A stretch of 64,000 nucleotides of DNA. Source: Actinokineospora xionganensis (lineage in GTDB: Bacteria > Actinomycetota > Actinomycetes > Mycobacteriales > Pseudonocardiaceae). The first letter of the stretch is position 1. Every line of letters starts with the position of its first letter. Shown here piece by piece: positions 56,011 to 64,000 of the stretch. The notes under the pieces are model-generated. The model saw only the letters and a program-made list of their open reading frames with translations. It was not told the origin of the DNA and did no database searches. The position numbers and the translations under genes were made by a program. The stretch covers positions 1 to 64,000 of the forward strand of contig NZ_JABVED010000018.1 of NCBI RefSeq assembly GCF_014323725.1. Direction: 5' to 3'.

Positions 56011-58788
56011 GTGTCCGCAAGCTCATCCCGCACCCCAGCCGAGGCGTTCGCCGCCTCCCGGCGTCGCGCGCGCAGCCCGAAACTGGCTGAGTTCGCCGCC
56101 GAGCTGTCCTTCGAACTCGACCCGTTCCAGACCGACGCGTGTGCCGCGTTGGAGGAGGGCCACGGTGTCCTGCTGTGCGCCCCCACGGGCGCGGGCAAGA
56201 CGGTGGTCGGCGAGTTCGCGGTCCATCTGGCCCTGTCCGAGGGCCGCAAATGCTTCTACACCACGCCGATCAAGGCGCTGTCGAACCAGAAGTTCGCCGA
56301 CCTGACCGCCCGCTACGGGCCGAAGTCGGTCGGTCTGCTGACCGGCGACACGTCGGTGAACGGCAACGCGCCGGTGGTCGTGATGACCACCGAGGTGCTG
56401 CGCAACATGCTCTATGCGCGGTCCGGGGCGTTGGAGGGGCTCGGCTATGTGGTGATGGACGAGGTCCACTACCTGGCCGACAGGTTCCGCGGGGCGGTGT
56501 GGGAGGAAGTGATCCTGCACCTGCCCGAATGGGTGAACTTGGTGTCGCTGTCGGCCACGGTGTCCAACGCCGAGGAGTTCGGCGAGTGGCTCGTGGCGGT
56601 GCGCGGCGACACAGCCGTCGTCGTCGACGAGCACCGCCCGGTGCCGCTGTGGCAGCACATGCTGGTCGGCAACCGGATGCTCGACCTGTTCGCGGGCACC
56701 GAGCCCAGCGGCGTCGAACTGCGGATCAACCCCGAACTGGTGCGCCGAGCCGATGAGATCGGCCGCTTCCACACGCCATGGCGCGGGCCGCGCGCGCGTG
56801 GCGGTCGCGGTTCGGGCGGCAACGGGGGGCCAAGGTTCAAGCCGCCGTCCAGGGTCGAGGTCGTCGAGCGGCTGGACTCGCAAGGTCTGCTGCCCGCGAT
56901 CGTGTTCGTGTTCAGCCGCGCGGGCTGCGAGGCGGCCGTGTCGCAGTGCGTGCGGTCGGGGCTGCGGCTCAACTCCGAGGACGAGATCGCCGAGGTGCGG
57001 CGGATCGTCGACTCGAAGACCCGTGACCTGCCCGACGCCGACCTGACGGTGCTCGGGTTCTGGGAGTGGAAAGAGGCGTTGGAGCGCGGTTTCGCCGGGC
57101 ACCACGCGGGCATGCTGCCCGCGTTCAAGGAGACCGTGGAGGAACTGTTCCTGCGCGGCCTGGTCAAGGCGGTCTTCGCGACCGAGACGCTGGCGCTGGG
57201 CATCAACATGCCCGCCCGCACGGTGGTGCTGGAGAAGCTGGTCAAGTACAACGGCGAGGCGCATGTCGAGCTGACCCCGGGCGAGTACACGCAGCTCACC
57301 GGCCGCGCGGGCCGCCGCGGGATCGACATCGAGGGCCACGCGGTCGTCGTGTGGCAGCCGGGTCTCGACCCGAAGCAGGTGGCAGGCCTCGCCTCCACCC
57401 GGACGTACCCACTGAAGTCGTCGTTCCGCCCGGGCTACAACATGGCGGTCAACCTGGTCGACCGGATGGGCGCGGTGCAGGCCCGCGAGATCCTCGAGCA
57501 GTCGTTCGCCCAGTTCCAGGCCGACCGGTCGGTGGTGGGCCTGTCGCGGCGAGTCGAGCGCAACCGCGATGCCCTGGCCGGGTATGCCGCGTCGATGACG
57601 TGCCACCTGGGCGATTTCACCCAGTACGCGGCGCTGCGCAAGCAGATCTCCGACCGGGAGAAGGCCCTGTCGCGGCAGAACAGCGCGGCCCGCCGGAACG
57701 AGGCGGCGCACTCGCTGGAGCAGCTGCGCAAGGGCGATGTGATCGCGGTGCCCGCGGGTCGCCGGTCGGGGCTGGCGATCGTGATCGATCCAGGTCTCGA
57801 CTCGATGGGTGAGCCCCGGCCGCTGGTCGTGACCGAGGACAGGTGGGCGGGCAGGCTGTCGGTGTCGGACTTCCCGAACCCCGTGACGGTGCTCGGCCGG
57901 GTCCGGCTGCCCAAGCAGGTCGATGTGCGCTCCCCGCGATCGCGCCGCGACCTGGCCTCGACCCTGCGCGCCGCCGGGATCGAGTTGCCCCCGAGGGCCC
58001 GACGTCGCACCGGAGTCGACGACGACGCCGACCTGGCGGCGGCACGCCGCGCGCTGCGCGCCCACCCCTGCCACGGCTGCGACGACCGGGAGAACCACGC
58101 CCGCTGGGCCGAGCGGTACCAGAGGTTGCTTTCCGAGACCGAGCAGGTGGAACGCAAGGTCGCGGCGACCACCCACTCCCTGGCCCGGGCCTTCGACCGG
58201 ATCCGCGGCCTCCTGGTGGACCGCGGCTACCTGGCGCCTGGAACCGGTGAGAAGCAGGGCGAACAGGTGGTGACCGAACACGGCAAGCGCCTGGCCCGCC
58301 TCTACAGCGAGTCGGACCTGCTGGCCGCGGAATGCCTGCGCCACGGCGTGTGGGACAGGCTGAACCCGGCCGAACTGGCGGCCGTGGTGTCGTCGCTGGT
58401 CTTCGAGGCCCGCCGCGACGGCCCGATCGAGGCCCGAGTGCCCGGCGGCGCCGTCGAGGACGCTTTGAAGGCGACGGCCCAACTGTGGGCGGAGCTGGAG
58501 GGCGACGAACGCCACCACCGGCTGGAGAAGACCCGCCAACCCGACCCGGGCTTCGCCTGGACGGTGTATCGCTGGGTCCGGGGCGAATCGCTGGAGAAGG
58601 TCATCACGGCCGCGGACTCGGCGGGCCAGGAACTCTCCGCGGGCGACTTCGTCCGCTGGTGCCGCCAGGTGATCGACCTACTGGACCAAGTCCGCGACGT
58701 GATGGGCGAAGGCGACCCGGTGGGCGCGACGGCCCGCGAAGCAGTGAAGGCAATCCGCCGAGGCGTCGTGGCTCTGGCGACTGTTTGA
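56011..58788 (+). CDS. helY: Ski2-like helicase HelY
   Basis: 925 residues from GTG 56011. Superfamily 2 motifs: Walker A APTGAGKT at 57-64, DEVH at 150-153, SLSATVSN, and QLTGRAGRRGID in the second RecA domain; the C-terminal half has the winged helix and helical (DSHCT) region of the Ski2/Mtr4 group. A basic low-complexity insert (ARGGRGSGGNGGP) lies between the two domains. RNA or DNA helicase activity is expected; the mycobacterial counterpart is helY at the same position. No ribosome site is visible at the GTG. Confidence 0.93.
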   Translation: MSASSSRTPAEAFAASRRRARSPKLAEFAAELSFELDPFQTDACAALEEGHGVLLCAPTGAGKTVVGEFAVHLALSEGRKCFYTTPIKALSNQKFADLTARYGPKSVGLLTGDTSVNGNAPVVVMTTEVLRNMLYARSGALEGLGYVVMDEVHYLADRFRGAVWEEVILHLPEWVNLVSLSATVSNAEEFGEWLVAVRGDTAVVVDEHRPVPLWQHMLVGNRMLDLFAGTEPSGVELRINPELVRRADEIGRFHTPWRGPRARGGRGSGGNGGPRFKPPSRVEVVERLDSQGLLPAIVFVFSRAGCEAAVSQCVRSGLRLNSEDEIAEVRRIVDSKTRDLPDADLTVLGFWEWKEALERGFAGHHAGMLPAFKETVEELFLRGLVKAVFATETLALGINMPARTVVLEKLVKYNGEAHVELTPGEYTQLTGRAGRRGIDIEGHAVVVWQPGLDPKQVAGLASTRTYPLKSSFRPGYNMAVNLVDRMGAVQAREILEQSFAQFQADRSVVGLSRRVERNRDALAGYAASMTCHLGDFTQYAALRKQISDREKALSRQNSAARRNEAAHSLEQLRKGDVIAVPAGRRSGLAIVIDPGLDSMGEPRPLVVTEDRWAGRLSVSDFPNPVTVLGRVRLPKQVDVRSPRSRRDLASTLRAAGIELPPRARRRTGVDDDADLAAARRALRAHPCHGCDDRENHARWAERYQRLLSETEQVERKVAATTHSLARAFDRIRGLLVDRGYLAPGTGEKQGEQVVTEHGKRLARLYSESDLLAAECLRHGVWDRLNPAELAAVVSSLVFEARRDGPIEARVPGGAVEDALKATAQLWAELEGDERHHRLEKTRQPDPGFAWTVYRWVRGESLEKVITAADSAGQELSAGDFVRWCRQVIDLLDQVRDVMGEGDPVGATAREAVKAIRRGVVALATV

Positions 58789-59098
58789 CGCGAGTGGCCG
58801 TGTTGGGCGAGGTGACAGGGGCGCCGACGTGCTCGAAGGTGGCCGGAGCTTCTGACGCAGGGGCCGGGCCTCGAACGTGAGAGGGCCGACAGAGCCACCC
58901 TCTTCGGCACCCGGCAACGAGAACCCGTCCACCATCCGTCGGTCAGGTCATGGTGTGATCATGGCTTCGGTGATTGCGGTGTGGTGAACACGCCGTCGGC
59001 CAGGCTGGGGTTGACTGGCGGGCTGTGGTTGGATCGCGCCAGAGGTGTTCGATGTTCGGGCATTGGGCGCGTGACCTCGATTCAGGCGGAGGCGAGAC
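58789..59098. other. 310-base intergenic region after helY
   Basis: No gene is seen. AGAGGG (58880-58885) and CCCTCT (58898-58903) form a weak stem that may end helY transcription. GCGGAGGCGAG just before the next ATG is its ribosome site. The promoter of the membrane protein gene was not identified. Confidence 0.4.
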
Positions 59099-59782
59099 AT
59101 GAGCAGCCCTTACGGGCCGTCCGGTGGGAATGATCCGCAGCAGTGGGGGCAGCCGCAGCAGCCCTACAGTGGTGGTCCGACACCACCCGGGACTCCCTCT
59201 GGCGGGTTCCCCGCACAGGGCGGTGGGTACCCGCAGCAGCAGCCTTACGGGCAGCAGCCATACGGCCAGCCCGGCGGTGAACAGCAGCCGTACGGCGCGC
59301 CAGGTGGCGAGCAGCAGCAGGCCTATGGCCAGCAGCCGCAGCCGACGCAGCAGTACCCGATGGGTGGGTATCCCCAGCAACAGCAGCAGCAGCCCTACGG
59401 GCAGCAGCAGCCGGGTGGTTACCCGCCGCCCGGTGGCTACCCCGGTGCGCCTAAGAAGAAGAGCAGCACGGGGCTGTGGATCGTCGTGGTCCTTGTCGTG
59501 CTCGCGGCGGGCGCGTTCGCGGTGACGGGCTTCTTCAAGCCCGGCTTCCTCGTCACCAAGGTCTTCGACCAGGCCGCCATGCAGGAGGGCGTGAAGTCGA
59601 TCCTGACCGACAAGTACAACATCGACAAGGTCGAGTCGGTGAGCTGCCCGGAGGGCAAGGCGGTCAAGAAGGACAGCCAGTTCACCTGTGAGGCCACCAT
59701 CGCCGGTGAGAAGCGCACGGTGAACATCACCGTCCGCAACGAGAACGGCGAGTACGAGGTCGCTCCACCGAGCGACAAGTAG
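59099..59782 (+). CDS. DUF4333 membrane protein with Gln-rich tail
   Basis: 227 residues. Residues 1-118 are a low-complexity cytoplasmic tail (PQQ, PYGQQ, GGEQQ repeats). One membrane helix (GLWIVVVLVVLAAGAFAVTGF) is at about 123-144, and the outer 80-residue domain (MQEGVKSILTDKYNIDKVESVSCPEGKAV in part, with two cysteines) matches DUF4333. The mycobacterial locus has a membrane protein in the same place. It shares the tail plus helix design with the gene pair at 30135-31646, but its outer domain is different. A terminator follows. Confidence 0.85.
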   Translation: MSSPYGPSGGNDPQQWGQPQQPYSGGPTPPGTPSGGFPAQGGGYPQQQPYGQQPYGQPGGEQQPYGAPGGEQQQAYGQQPQPTQQYPMGGYPQQQQQQPYGQQQPGGYPPPGGYPGAPKKKSSTGLWIVVVLVVLAAGAFAVTGFFKPGFLVTKVFDQAAMQEGVKSILTDKYNIDKVESVSCPEGKAVKKDSQFTCEATIAGEKRTVNITVRNENGEYEVAPPSDK

Positions 59783-59798
59783 TCCCCGGATTTTCGCT

Positions 59799-59835
59799 CT
59801 CGGGCGCGTGACCGCAAGCCGGTCACGCGCCCGAG
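59799..59835 (+). terminator. Terminator after DUF4333 gene
   Basis: A perfect 16-bp stem (CTCGGGCGCGTGACCG and complement) with a five-base loop, followed by CTGTTT. Confidence 0.85.
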
Positions 59836-59918
59836 CTGTTTCCGGGTTGCCTGGCGGGCGTCACTGATCTCTGCTCCGGTCGCGCGGCGGCGGCGGCCCA
59901 CGAGATCACGATCATGAA

Positions 59919-59924
59919 TATCGT
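59919..59924 (+). promoter_or_regulatory. -10 element of methyltransferase gene (TATCGT)
   Basis: TATCGT ends seven bases before GTG 59932 and fits the leaderless pattern better than the upstream ATG 59914, which would place the -10 within the gene. Confidence 0.35.
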
Positions 59925-59931
59925 GTCGATC

Positions 59932-60576
59932 GTGACCACGGACGACTGGTTGGCCGACACCCGAACCTCTTACGACACGGTCGCGGTCAGCTATACCGAC
60001 CAAATGCGCGACGCCATCGCCGGTGACCTATACCTGCGCGCCGCTCTGGCGTTGTTCGCCGATCGGGTGCGGGCCGCAGGCGACGGGCCGGTGGCGGACG
60101 TCGGCTGCGGCCCCGGACACGTCACCGCCCACCTGCGCGGACTTGGTGTCGACGCCTTCGGCATCGATCTCTCCCCAGGGATGATCGACGTGGCCCGACG
60201 CGAGTACCCCGGCTTGCGGTTCGAGGTGGGCTCGATGACGGACCTGCACCTCGGTGACGCCTCGGTGGCAGGCGTGCTCGCCTGGTGGTCGTTGATCCAC
60301 CTCCCCGACGACGAGGTGCCGACAGTCTTCGCGCACTTCCACCGAGTGTTGCGTCCAGGCGGACCGCTGCAGCTCGGGTTTCACGTCGGGGACGTGTCGC
60401 GGTTGAAGACCGAGGGTTATGGTGGCCACCCGATGAAGGTCCATGTCCACCGCCGTCAACCGGACAAGGTGGCATCCTGGCTGCGCGACGCCGGGTTTGA
60501 GGTCGAGGCCCACTGGCTGCTCGACCCGGATGAGCGAGTTCGGCAAGCGATCCTTTTCGCCCGCCGCCATCCTTGA
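59932..60576 (+). CDS. Class I SAM-dependent methyltransferase
   Basis: 214 residues from GTG 59932 (VTTDDWLADTRTSYDTVAVSY); a start at ATG 59914 would add six residues. SAM motif I is VADVGCGPGHVTAHL, followed by GVDAFGIDLSPGMIDVARREYP. It is a paralogue of the gene at 26225-26872, with which it shares the Tyr-Asp-Thr-Val N-terminus and the GVDAFG motif. The substrate is unknown. It is a single gene between the DUF4333 terminator and the convergent exonuclease gene. Confidence 0.88.
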   Translation: MTTDDWLADTRTSYDTVAVSYTDQMRDAIAGDLYLRAALALFADRVRAAGDGPVADVGCGPGHVTAHLRGLGVDAFGIDLSPGMIDVARREYPGLRFEVGSMTDLHLGDASVAGVLAWWSLIHLPDDEVPTVFAHFHRVLRPGGPLQLGFHVGDVSRLKTEGYGGHPMKVHVHRRQPDKVASWLRDAGFEVEAHWLLDPDERVRQAILFARRHP

Positions 60577-60661
60577 CGCCACGCCTGACCAGTCGGCCAG
60601 GCACTGGGAGAGCGGGTCCGCACGCTCGACCGGCTGCCGTCGTGGTCGCCGGTCGTCGCGG

Positions 60662-61594
60662 TCAGCGGGATCCGGTGATCGCGGCGATCAGTCGGTCGAC
60701 GGGGGCGCCGAGATCCCAGCGCTCCTGTAGTTCCCGAACTCGTTCCAGATCGGCGATTTCCGTCGGCATCTTCTGTTCGCCGCGGATGTCGAGTGGGGCG
60801 TCGGTGGCGACGGCGACGACCTTTGGGGCGGCGGCGAGATACTTGGCGTCGGCGACGAAGGCCGTTCGCACCCGCGGGGGGACGTCGCTGGAGGGGTCGG
60901 CGGCCGCGGCCACCAGGGCGGCGAGCGAGCCGAACTTGGTGATCAGCTTCGCCGCCGTCTTCTCGCCGATACCCGCGATGCCGGGCAGGCCGTCGGACGG
61001 GTCGCCGCGCAGGACGGCCATGTCGGCGTAGGCGTCGCCGCGTGGGGGCAGGCCGTAGCGCTGGGCGAGTTCGAGCGGACCGAGGACCTCGGCCTTCGAC
61101 CAGCCGCGGCCCACGTAGATCACCCGGGTGGGAGTGGGCTCGTCGCGGACGCACTGGAACAGGTCGCGGTCGCCCGTGATGATCTCCACCGGTGCGTCGG
61201 TCTCGCGGTCGGCGAGGGTGCCGATGACGTCGTCGGCCTCATAGCCGATCGCCTGGGCCATGCACAGGCCCATCGCGTCGAGCAGCTCGATGATGATCGG
61301 AACCTGCGGGGTGAGGGTGTCCGGGACCTCCTCGATGTTGTTGACCGGGTCGGCCACCCGCTGCGCCTTGTAGCTGGGGATGGCCGCGACCCGGAAGGCC
61401 GGACGCCAATCTGCGTCGAGACACGCCACCAGCCGCGCCGGGCGGCGTTCGGTGATGATCTGGGCGACCATCCCGGCGAAGCCGCGCACCGCGTTGACGG
61501 GAACGCCGTCGGGGGAGGTCATCGACTCGGGGAGGGCGTAGAAGGACCGGAAGTACAGCCCTGCCGAGTCCAACAGCACGAGGGGTCCGCTCAC
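60662..61594 (-). CDS. 5'-3' exonuclease (PolA N-domain/FEN type)
   Basis: 310 residues from GTG 61594. The metal-binding acidic residues are visible in VLLDSAGLYFRSFYALP, CLDADWRPAFR, GYEADDVIGTLA and ITGDRDLFQCV, and the helix-3-turn-helix is GDPSDGLPGIAGIGEKTAAKLI. It resembles the 5' nuclease domain of DNA polymerase I, here as a separate protein. The same gene is next to helY in mycobacteria. A role in flap removal during DNA repair is expected. It is divergent from the ArsR-MFS pair. Confidence 0.93.
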   Translation of the reverse strand: MSGPLVLLDSAGLYFRSFYALPESMTSPDGVPVNAVRGFAGMVAQIITERRPARLVACLDADWRPAFRVAAIPSYKAQRVADPVNNIEEVPDTLTPQVPIIIELLDAMGLCMAQAIGYEADDVIGTLADRETDAPVEIITGDRDLFQCVRDEPTPTRVIYVGRGWSKAEVLGPLELAQRYGLPPRGDAYADMAVLRGDPSDGLPGIAGIGEKTAAKLITKFGSLAALVAAAADPSSDVPPRVRTAFVADAKYLAAAPKVVAVATDAPLDIRGEQKMPTEIADLERVRELQERWDLGAPVDRLIAAITGSR

Positions 61595-61629
61595 GAGGGC
61601 CAAGCCTGCCACAAAACGATCGCAGAGAC

Positions 61630-61643
61630 TTCTTTGCAAAGAA
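61630..61643. promoter_or_regulatory. Operator palindrome for the ArsR-type gene
   Basis: TTCTTTGCAAAGAA is a perfect 14-base palindrome located just upstream of the -10 TATGAT of the next gene, the place where an autoregulator would block RNA polymerase. Confidence 0.6.
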
Positions 61644-61655
61644 TCCTCTGCAATC

Positions 61656-61661
61656 TATGAT
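61656..61661 (+). promoter_or_regulatory. -10 element of the ArsR-type gene (TATGAT)
   Basis: TATGAT ends seven bases before ATG 61669 and contains the earlier ATG 61657, so ATG 61669 is the better start. Confidence 0.5.
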
Positions 61662-61668
61662 CGGGGAC

Positions 61669-62235
61669 ATGGGGCAGCCGACTTATCACCACATGAACGT
61701 CGAGGGCCTGAAGGTCCTCGCCCACCCGATGCGCGTCCGCCTCCTGGGGCTGCTGCGCACCCACGGCCCGGCGACGGCCTCCGGACTGGCGCAGCGGCTG
61801 GGGGAGAGCTCCGGGACGACCAGCTGGCACCTGCGGCAACTCGCCGACGCCGGGTTCATCGAGGAGGACACCGAGCGCGGAAACCGCCGCGAACGCTGGT
61901 GGCGGGCCGCGCAGGACCACACCGAGTTGCGGGAGCGTTCCCTGCCCGAGGACGACCCGGAGGTGCGGGACGCCCTCGTGGCGTACATGAGCAACATCCT
62001 GGACGGGTACCGCGACCGCGCCGTCGGGTTCGTCCGGTCCCGGCACACCTGGGACGAGCCGTGGCGGCACACCTCGTCGATGTCGGACTGGCTGCTGCCG
62101 ATGGGCGCCGAGGAGGCACAGCGGTTCTTGGCCGAGATCGAGACGGTGGTGGAGCGCTACCGCCGTCCGGCGGCCGAGGGCGACCAGGCGTTCGCCGTGC
62201 AGTTCCAGGCCTTCCCGATCGAGGCCGAGCAGTGA
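61669..62235 (+). CDS. ArsR-type winged-helix regulator
   Basis: 188 residues from ATG 61669. The N-terminal winged helix reads LKVLAHPMRVRLLGLLRTHGPATASGLAQRLGESSGTTSWHLRQLADAGFIEE in segments. There are no ArsR metal-binding cysteines. The C-terminal 100 residues are an alpha-helical extension. Its stop overlaps the start of the MFS gene (GTGA), so it is likely the local repressor of that exporter. The palindrome at 61630 would be its site. Confidence 0.9.
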   Translation: MGQPTYHHMNVEGLKVLAHPMRVRLLGLLRTHGPATASGLAQRLGESSGTTSWHLRQLADAGFIEEDTERGNRRERWWRAAQDHTELRERSLPEDDPEVRDALVAYMSNILDGYRDRAVGFVRSRHTWDEPWRHTSSMSDWLLPMGAEEAQRFLAEIETVVERYRRPAAEGDQAFAVQFQAFPIEAEQ

Positions 62236-63476
62236 GCCGGTCCCCGGTCGTCGCGCTGCTCGCGGCCAACGCGCTGTCGGTGTGCGGCACGACGATGACG
62301 TTCCTGGCCGTGCCGTGGTTCGTCCTGCAGACCACCGGCAGCCCGGCCCGCACCGGCCTGGTCGTCGGCGTCGAGGTGGCGGGCGCGGTCGTCGCCGCGC
62401 TGGCGGGCGGGCCGGTGATCGACCGGCTCGGCAGGCGGCGCAGCAGCGTCGTCTCCGACCTGGCGGCGGCGGTCGTCGTGGCCCTGATCCCGCTGCTGTT
62501 CGCCACCGCGGGACTGCCATTCGCGCTCCTGCTGGCCTTGGCGGGCCTGCTCGGTCTCACCAGGACGCCGGGGGAGACAGCCCGCTGGTCGATGATGGCG
62601 TCGTTGATCACGCTGTCGGGCGCGGGCGCCACCCGCGTGCTGAGCGCCTACGACGGGGTCAGCCGGGGCGCGAAGATGGTCGGCGCGCCGCTGGCGGGCG
62701 TGCTGATCGCCGTCCTCGGACCGCAGCGGGTGCTCTACGTCGACGCGGTCACGTTCCTCGTCTCCGCGGTGCTGATCCGGCTCGCCGTGCCCGACGTGGG
62801 CGCCGGCGAGGCGGTTGAGGGCAGCTACTTCGGGCGGCTGCGGCGTGGGTTCGCATACCTGCGCGGAGACCGGCTGATGGTGGCGATCCTGCTGATGGTC
62901 ATGGTGACGAACATGTTGGACATGGCCGCGTCGGCGGTGCTGATTCCCGTCTACGCCAACGATGTCCTGCACAGCAGTGTCGCTTTGGGACTGATCTCCG
63001 GGGTGTTCGGCGGCGCGGCGATGGTGGGGACCGCGCTGTACGCGTGGGTCGGGGCGCGGCTGCCGCGGCGGATCACCTACACCGTGGCGTTCCTCGTCGT
63101 GGGCGGCCCGCGGTTCCTGGTGATGGCGGCCGACCCCGGCCTGACGGTGATCCTGCTGGTGATGGGTGCCGCCGGCGTGCTGTGCGGCGCGATCAACCCG
63201 ATCCTCGGCGTGGTCCAGTTCGCGCGCGTCCCCGACGACGTGCGCCCGATGGTCACCGGCGTGACCACGGCCGCCGTGTTGTTCGGCGGCCCCGTGGGCG
63301 CGGTCGTCGCGGGGGTGGCGGTCGAGGCGGCCGGGCTGGGGCCGACCCTGGTCGCGGTGGGTGTGGCCTACCTGGCGGTGACGGTGTGCCCGGCGGTGTT
63401 CCCGGTGTGGCGGGAAATGGACGCGCGGCCGGTACCCGCGCCCGGCCCGGTGCCGGTCTCCGCGGCGACCCCGTAG
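62232..63476 (+). CDS. MFS transporter
   Basis: 414 residues from GTG 62232 (GTGA overlap with the ArsR-type gene). Twelve helices are visible, with motif A GGPVIDRLGRRRSS between helices 2 and 3. It belongs to the enterobactin-exporter/DHA3 group of efflux MFS proteins. Substrate unknown. Regulation by the coupled ArsR-type protein is inferred from gene order. Confidence 0.9.
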   Translation: MSRSPVVALLAANALSVCGTTMTFLAVPWFVLQTTGSPARTGLVVGVEVAGAVVAALAGGPVIDRLGRRRSSVVSDLAAAVVVALIPLLFATAGLPFALLLALAGLLGLTRTPGETARWSMMASLITLSGAGATRVLSAYDGVSRGAKMVGAPLAGVLIAVLGPQRVLYVDAVTFLVSAVLIRLAVPDVGAGEAVEGSYFGRLRRGFAYLRGDRLMVAILLMVMVTNMLDMAASAVLIPVYANDVLHSSVALGLISGVFGGAAMVGTALYAWVGARLPRRITYTVAFLVVGGPRFLVMAADPGLTVILLVMGAAGVLCGAINPILGVVQFARVPDDVRPMVTGVTTAAVLFGGPVGAVVAGVAVEAAGLGPTLVAVGVAYLAVTVCPAVFPVWREMDARPVPAPGPVPVSAATP

Positions 63477-63488
63477 GCCACACAGGAC

Positions 63489-63494
63489 TAGGCT
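63489..63494 (+). promoter_or_regulatory. -10 element of the Xaa-Pro peptidase gene (TAGGCT)
   Basis: TAGGCT ends seven bases before ATG 63502, identical in sequence and spacing to that of metH. Confidence 0.45.
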
Positions 63495-63501
63495 GCAGAT
63501 C

Positions 63502-64000
63502 ATGTCGACCACCGCCCTCTCCCTTGACCCCGCGCTCTTGCGGGCCCGTCTCGACAAGGCCCGCGCGGCCGCGGCCGCAGTCGGCGTCGACGCCTTGGTG
63601 ATCGCGCCGGGCACGGACCTGGCCTACCTGCTCGGCGCCACCGGGTCGTCGTTCGAGCGGCTGAGCTGCCTTGTCGTGACCCCGGGCGAGGCCGTGCTGG
63701 TGGTGCCGAAACTGGAGGCCCCCGGCTACGCCGACGCGCCTGCCGACGCCCTCGGCGTGCGGGTCGCGACCTGGGTCGACGGGGAAGACCCGTACGCGCT
63801 GGTCGCCGGGCTCCTCGGCGACGCCGGGCAGGTCGCCGTCGGTGACGTGCTGCCCGCGCTGCACGTGCTGGCGCTGCGCGACGCCCTCCCGGGCGCGCGG
63901 CAGGTGCTGGCCGGGCCGGTCGTCGGCGAGTTGCGGATGCGCAAGGACGCCGCAGAGGTCGACGCGCTGCGCAAAGCGGGCGCGGCGATCGACCGGGTGC
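63502..64000 (+). CDS. Xaa-Pro peptidase, 5' part (PepE-like)
   Basis: The first 166 codons of a gene that runs off the window. The visible part is the creatinase/prolidase N-terminal domain: RARLDKARAAAAAVGVDALVI, GTDLAYLLGATGSSFERLSCLVV and ELRMRKDAAEVDALRKAGAA, the last of which is the linker to the M24 metallopeptidase domain. The metal-binding domain is outside the window. M. tuberculosis has pepE at this place. Confidence 0.88.
   Translation, partial: MSTTALSLDPALLRARLDKARAAAAAVGVDALVIAPGTDLAYLLGATGSSFERLSCLVVTPGEAVLVVPKLEAPGYADAPADALGVRVATWVDGEDPYALVAGLLGDAGQVAVGDVLPALHVLALRDALPGARQVLAGPVVGELRMRKDAAEVDALRKAGAAIDRV

Overview
The window is high-GC, gene-dense DNA from an actinobacterium. 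Mycothiol biosynthesis (mshC), a complete Pup-proteasome locus, SARP/ECF41-type regulators and many GTG starts point to Actinomycetia. The gene order closely follows the Mycobacterium tuberculosis stretch that runs pepE, 5'-3' exonuclease, DUF4333 protein, helY, tatC, tatA, pafC, pafB, pafA, prcA, prcB, pup, dop, mpa, trmI, recB-like, hisG, hisE, metH, PAC2, mshC. Together with the accessory content this suggests a member of the Pseudonocardiales; the species cannot be told from sequence alone.

Layout. 1-4232: a short leader and the RNA helicase hrpA. 4357-10316: an accessory four-gene block made of a CHAT-SIR2 fusion, a membrane-anchored STAND NTPase, a C25/caspase-like peptidase and a crotonase-fold protein; the first two and the last two genes are coupled by ATGA overlaps. 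This is the best candidate for an uncharacterised conflict or cell-death system. 10398-14514: a MEDS/HATPase anti-sigma-type regulator, a flavodoxin-fold protein, a voltage-sensor-like membrane protein, and a subtilase coupled to a small I9-like protein. 14666-30076: conserved metabolism (mshC, PAC2, metH, HAD phosphatase, hisE-hisG, RecB-like nuclease, M50 protease, trmI), with a GNAT pseudogene, an MFS exporter and a TetR/DUF3995 pair inserted.

30135-39981: two tandem Gln/Pro-rich membrane proteins, then the proteasome core: ARC/Mpa ATPase, aldo/keto reductase, lipoprotein, Nudix, Dop, Pup, PrcB and PrcA. 39982-47124 is an insertion relative to the compact proteasome order: a large secreted subtilisin, a LysR regulator, a MOSC protein and a PAP2-diacylglycerol kinase fusion. 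47272-55945: pafA, a GNAT, a membrane protein, an ECF41 sigma operon, pafB-pafC, a small membrane protein, tatA-tatC and a lipid kinase. 56011-64000: helY, a DUF4333 membrane protein, a methyltransferase, a 5'-3' exonuclease, an ArsR-MFS pair and the start of an Xaa-Pro peptidase.

How the genes work together. Pup carries a C-terminal GGE, so PafA can conjugate it without prior deamidation. ARC recognises and unfolds pupylated substrates and feeds them to PrcA/PrcB, and Dop removes Pup. PafB and PafC are WYL regulators of the DNA-damage response encoded beside pafA. TatA/TatC export folded proteins. Many genes (hrpA, mshC, metH, the M50 protease, dop, pafA, pafB and others) have a TANNNT -10 hexamer only 6-9 bases before the start codon, which indicates leaderless transcripts. 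Several strong hairpin terminators mark transcription-unit ends.
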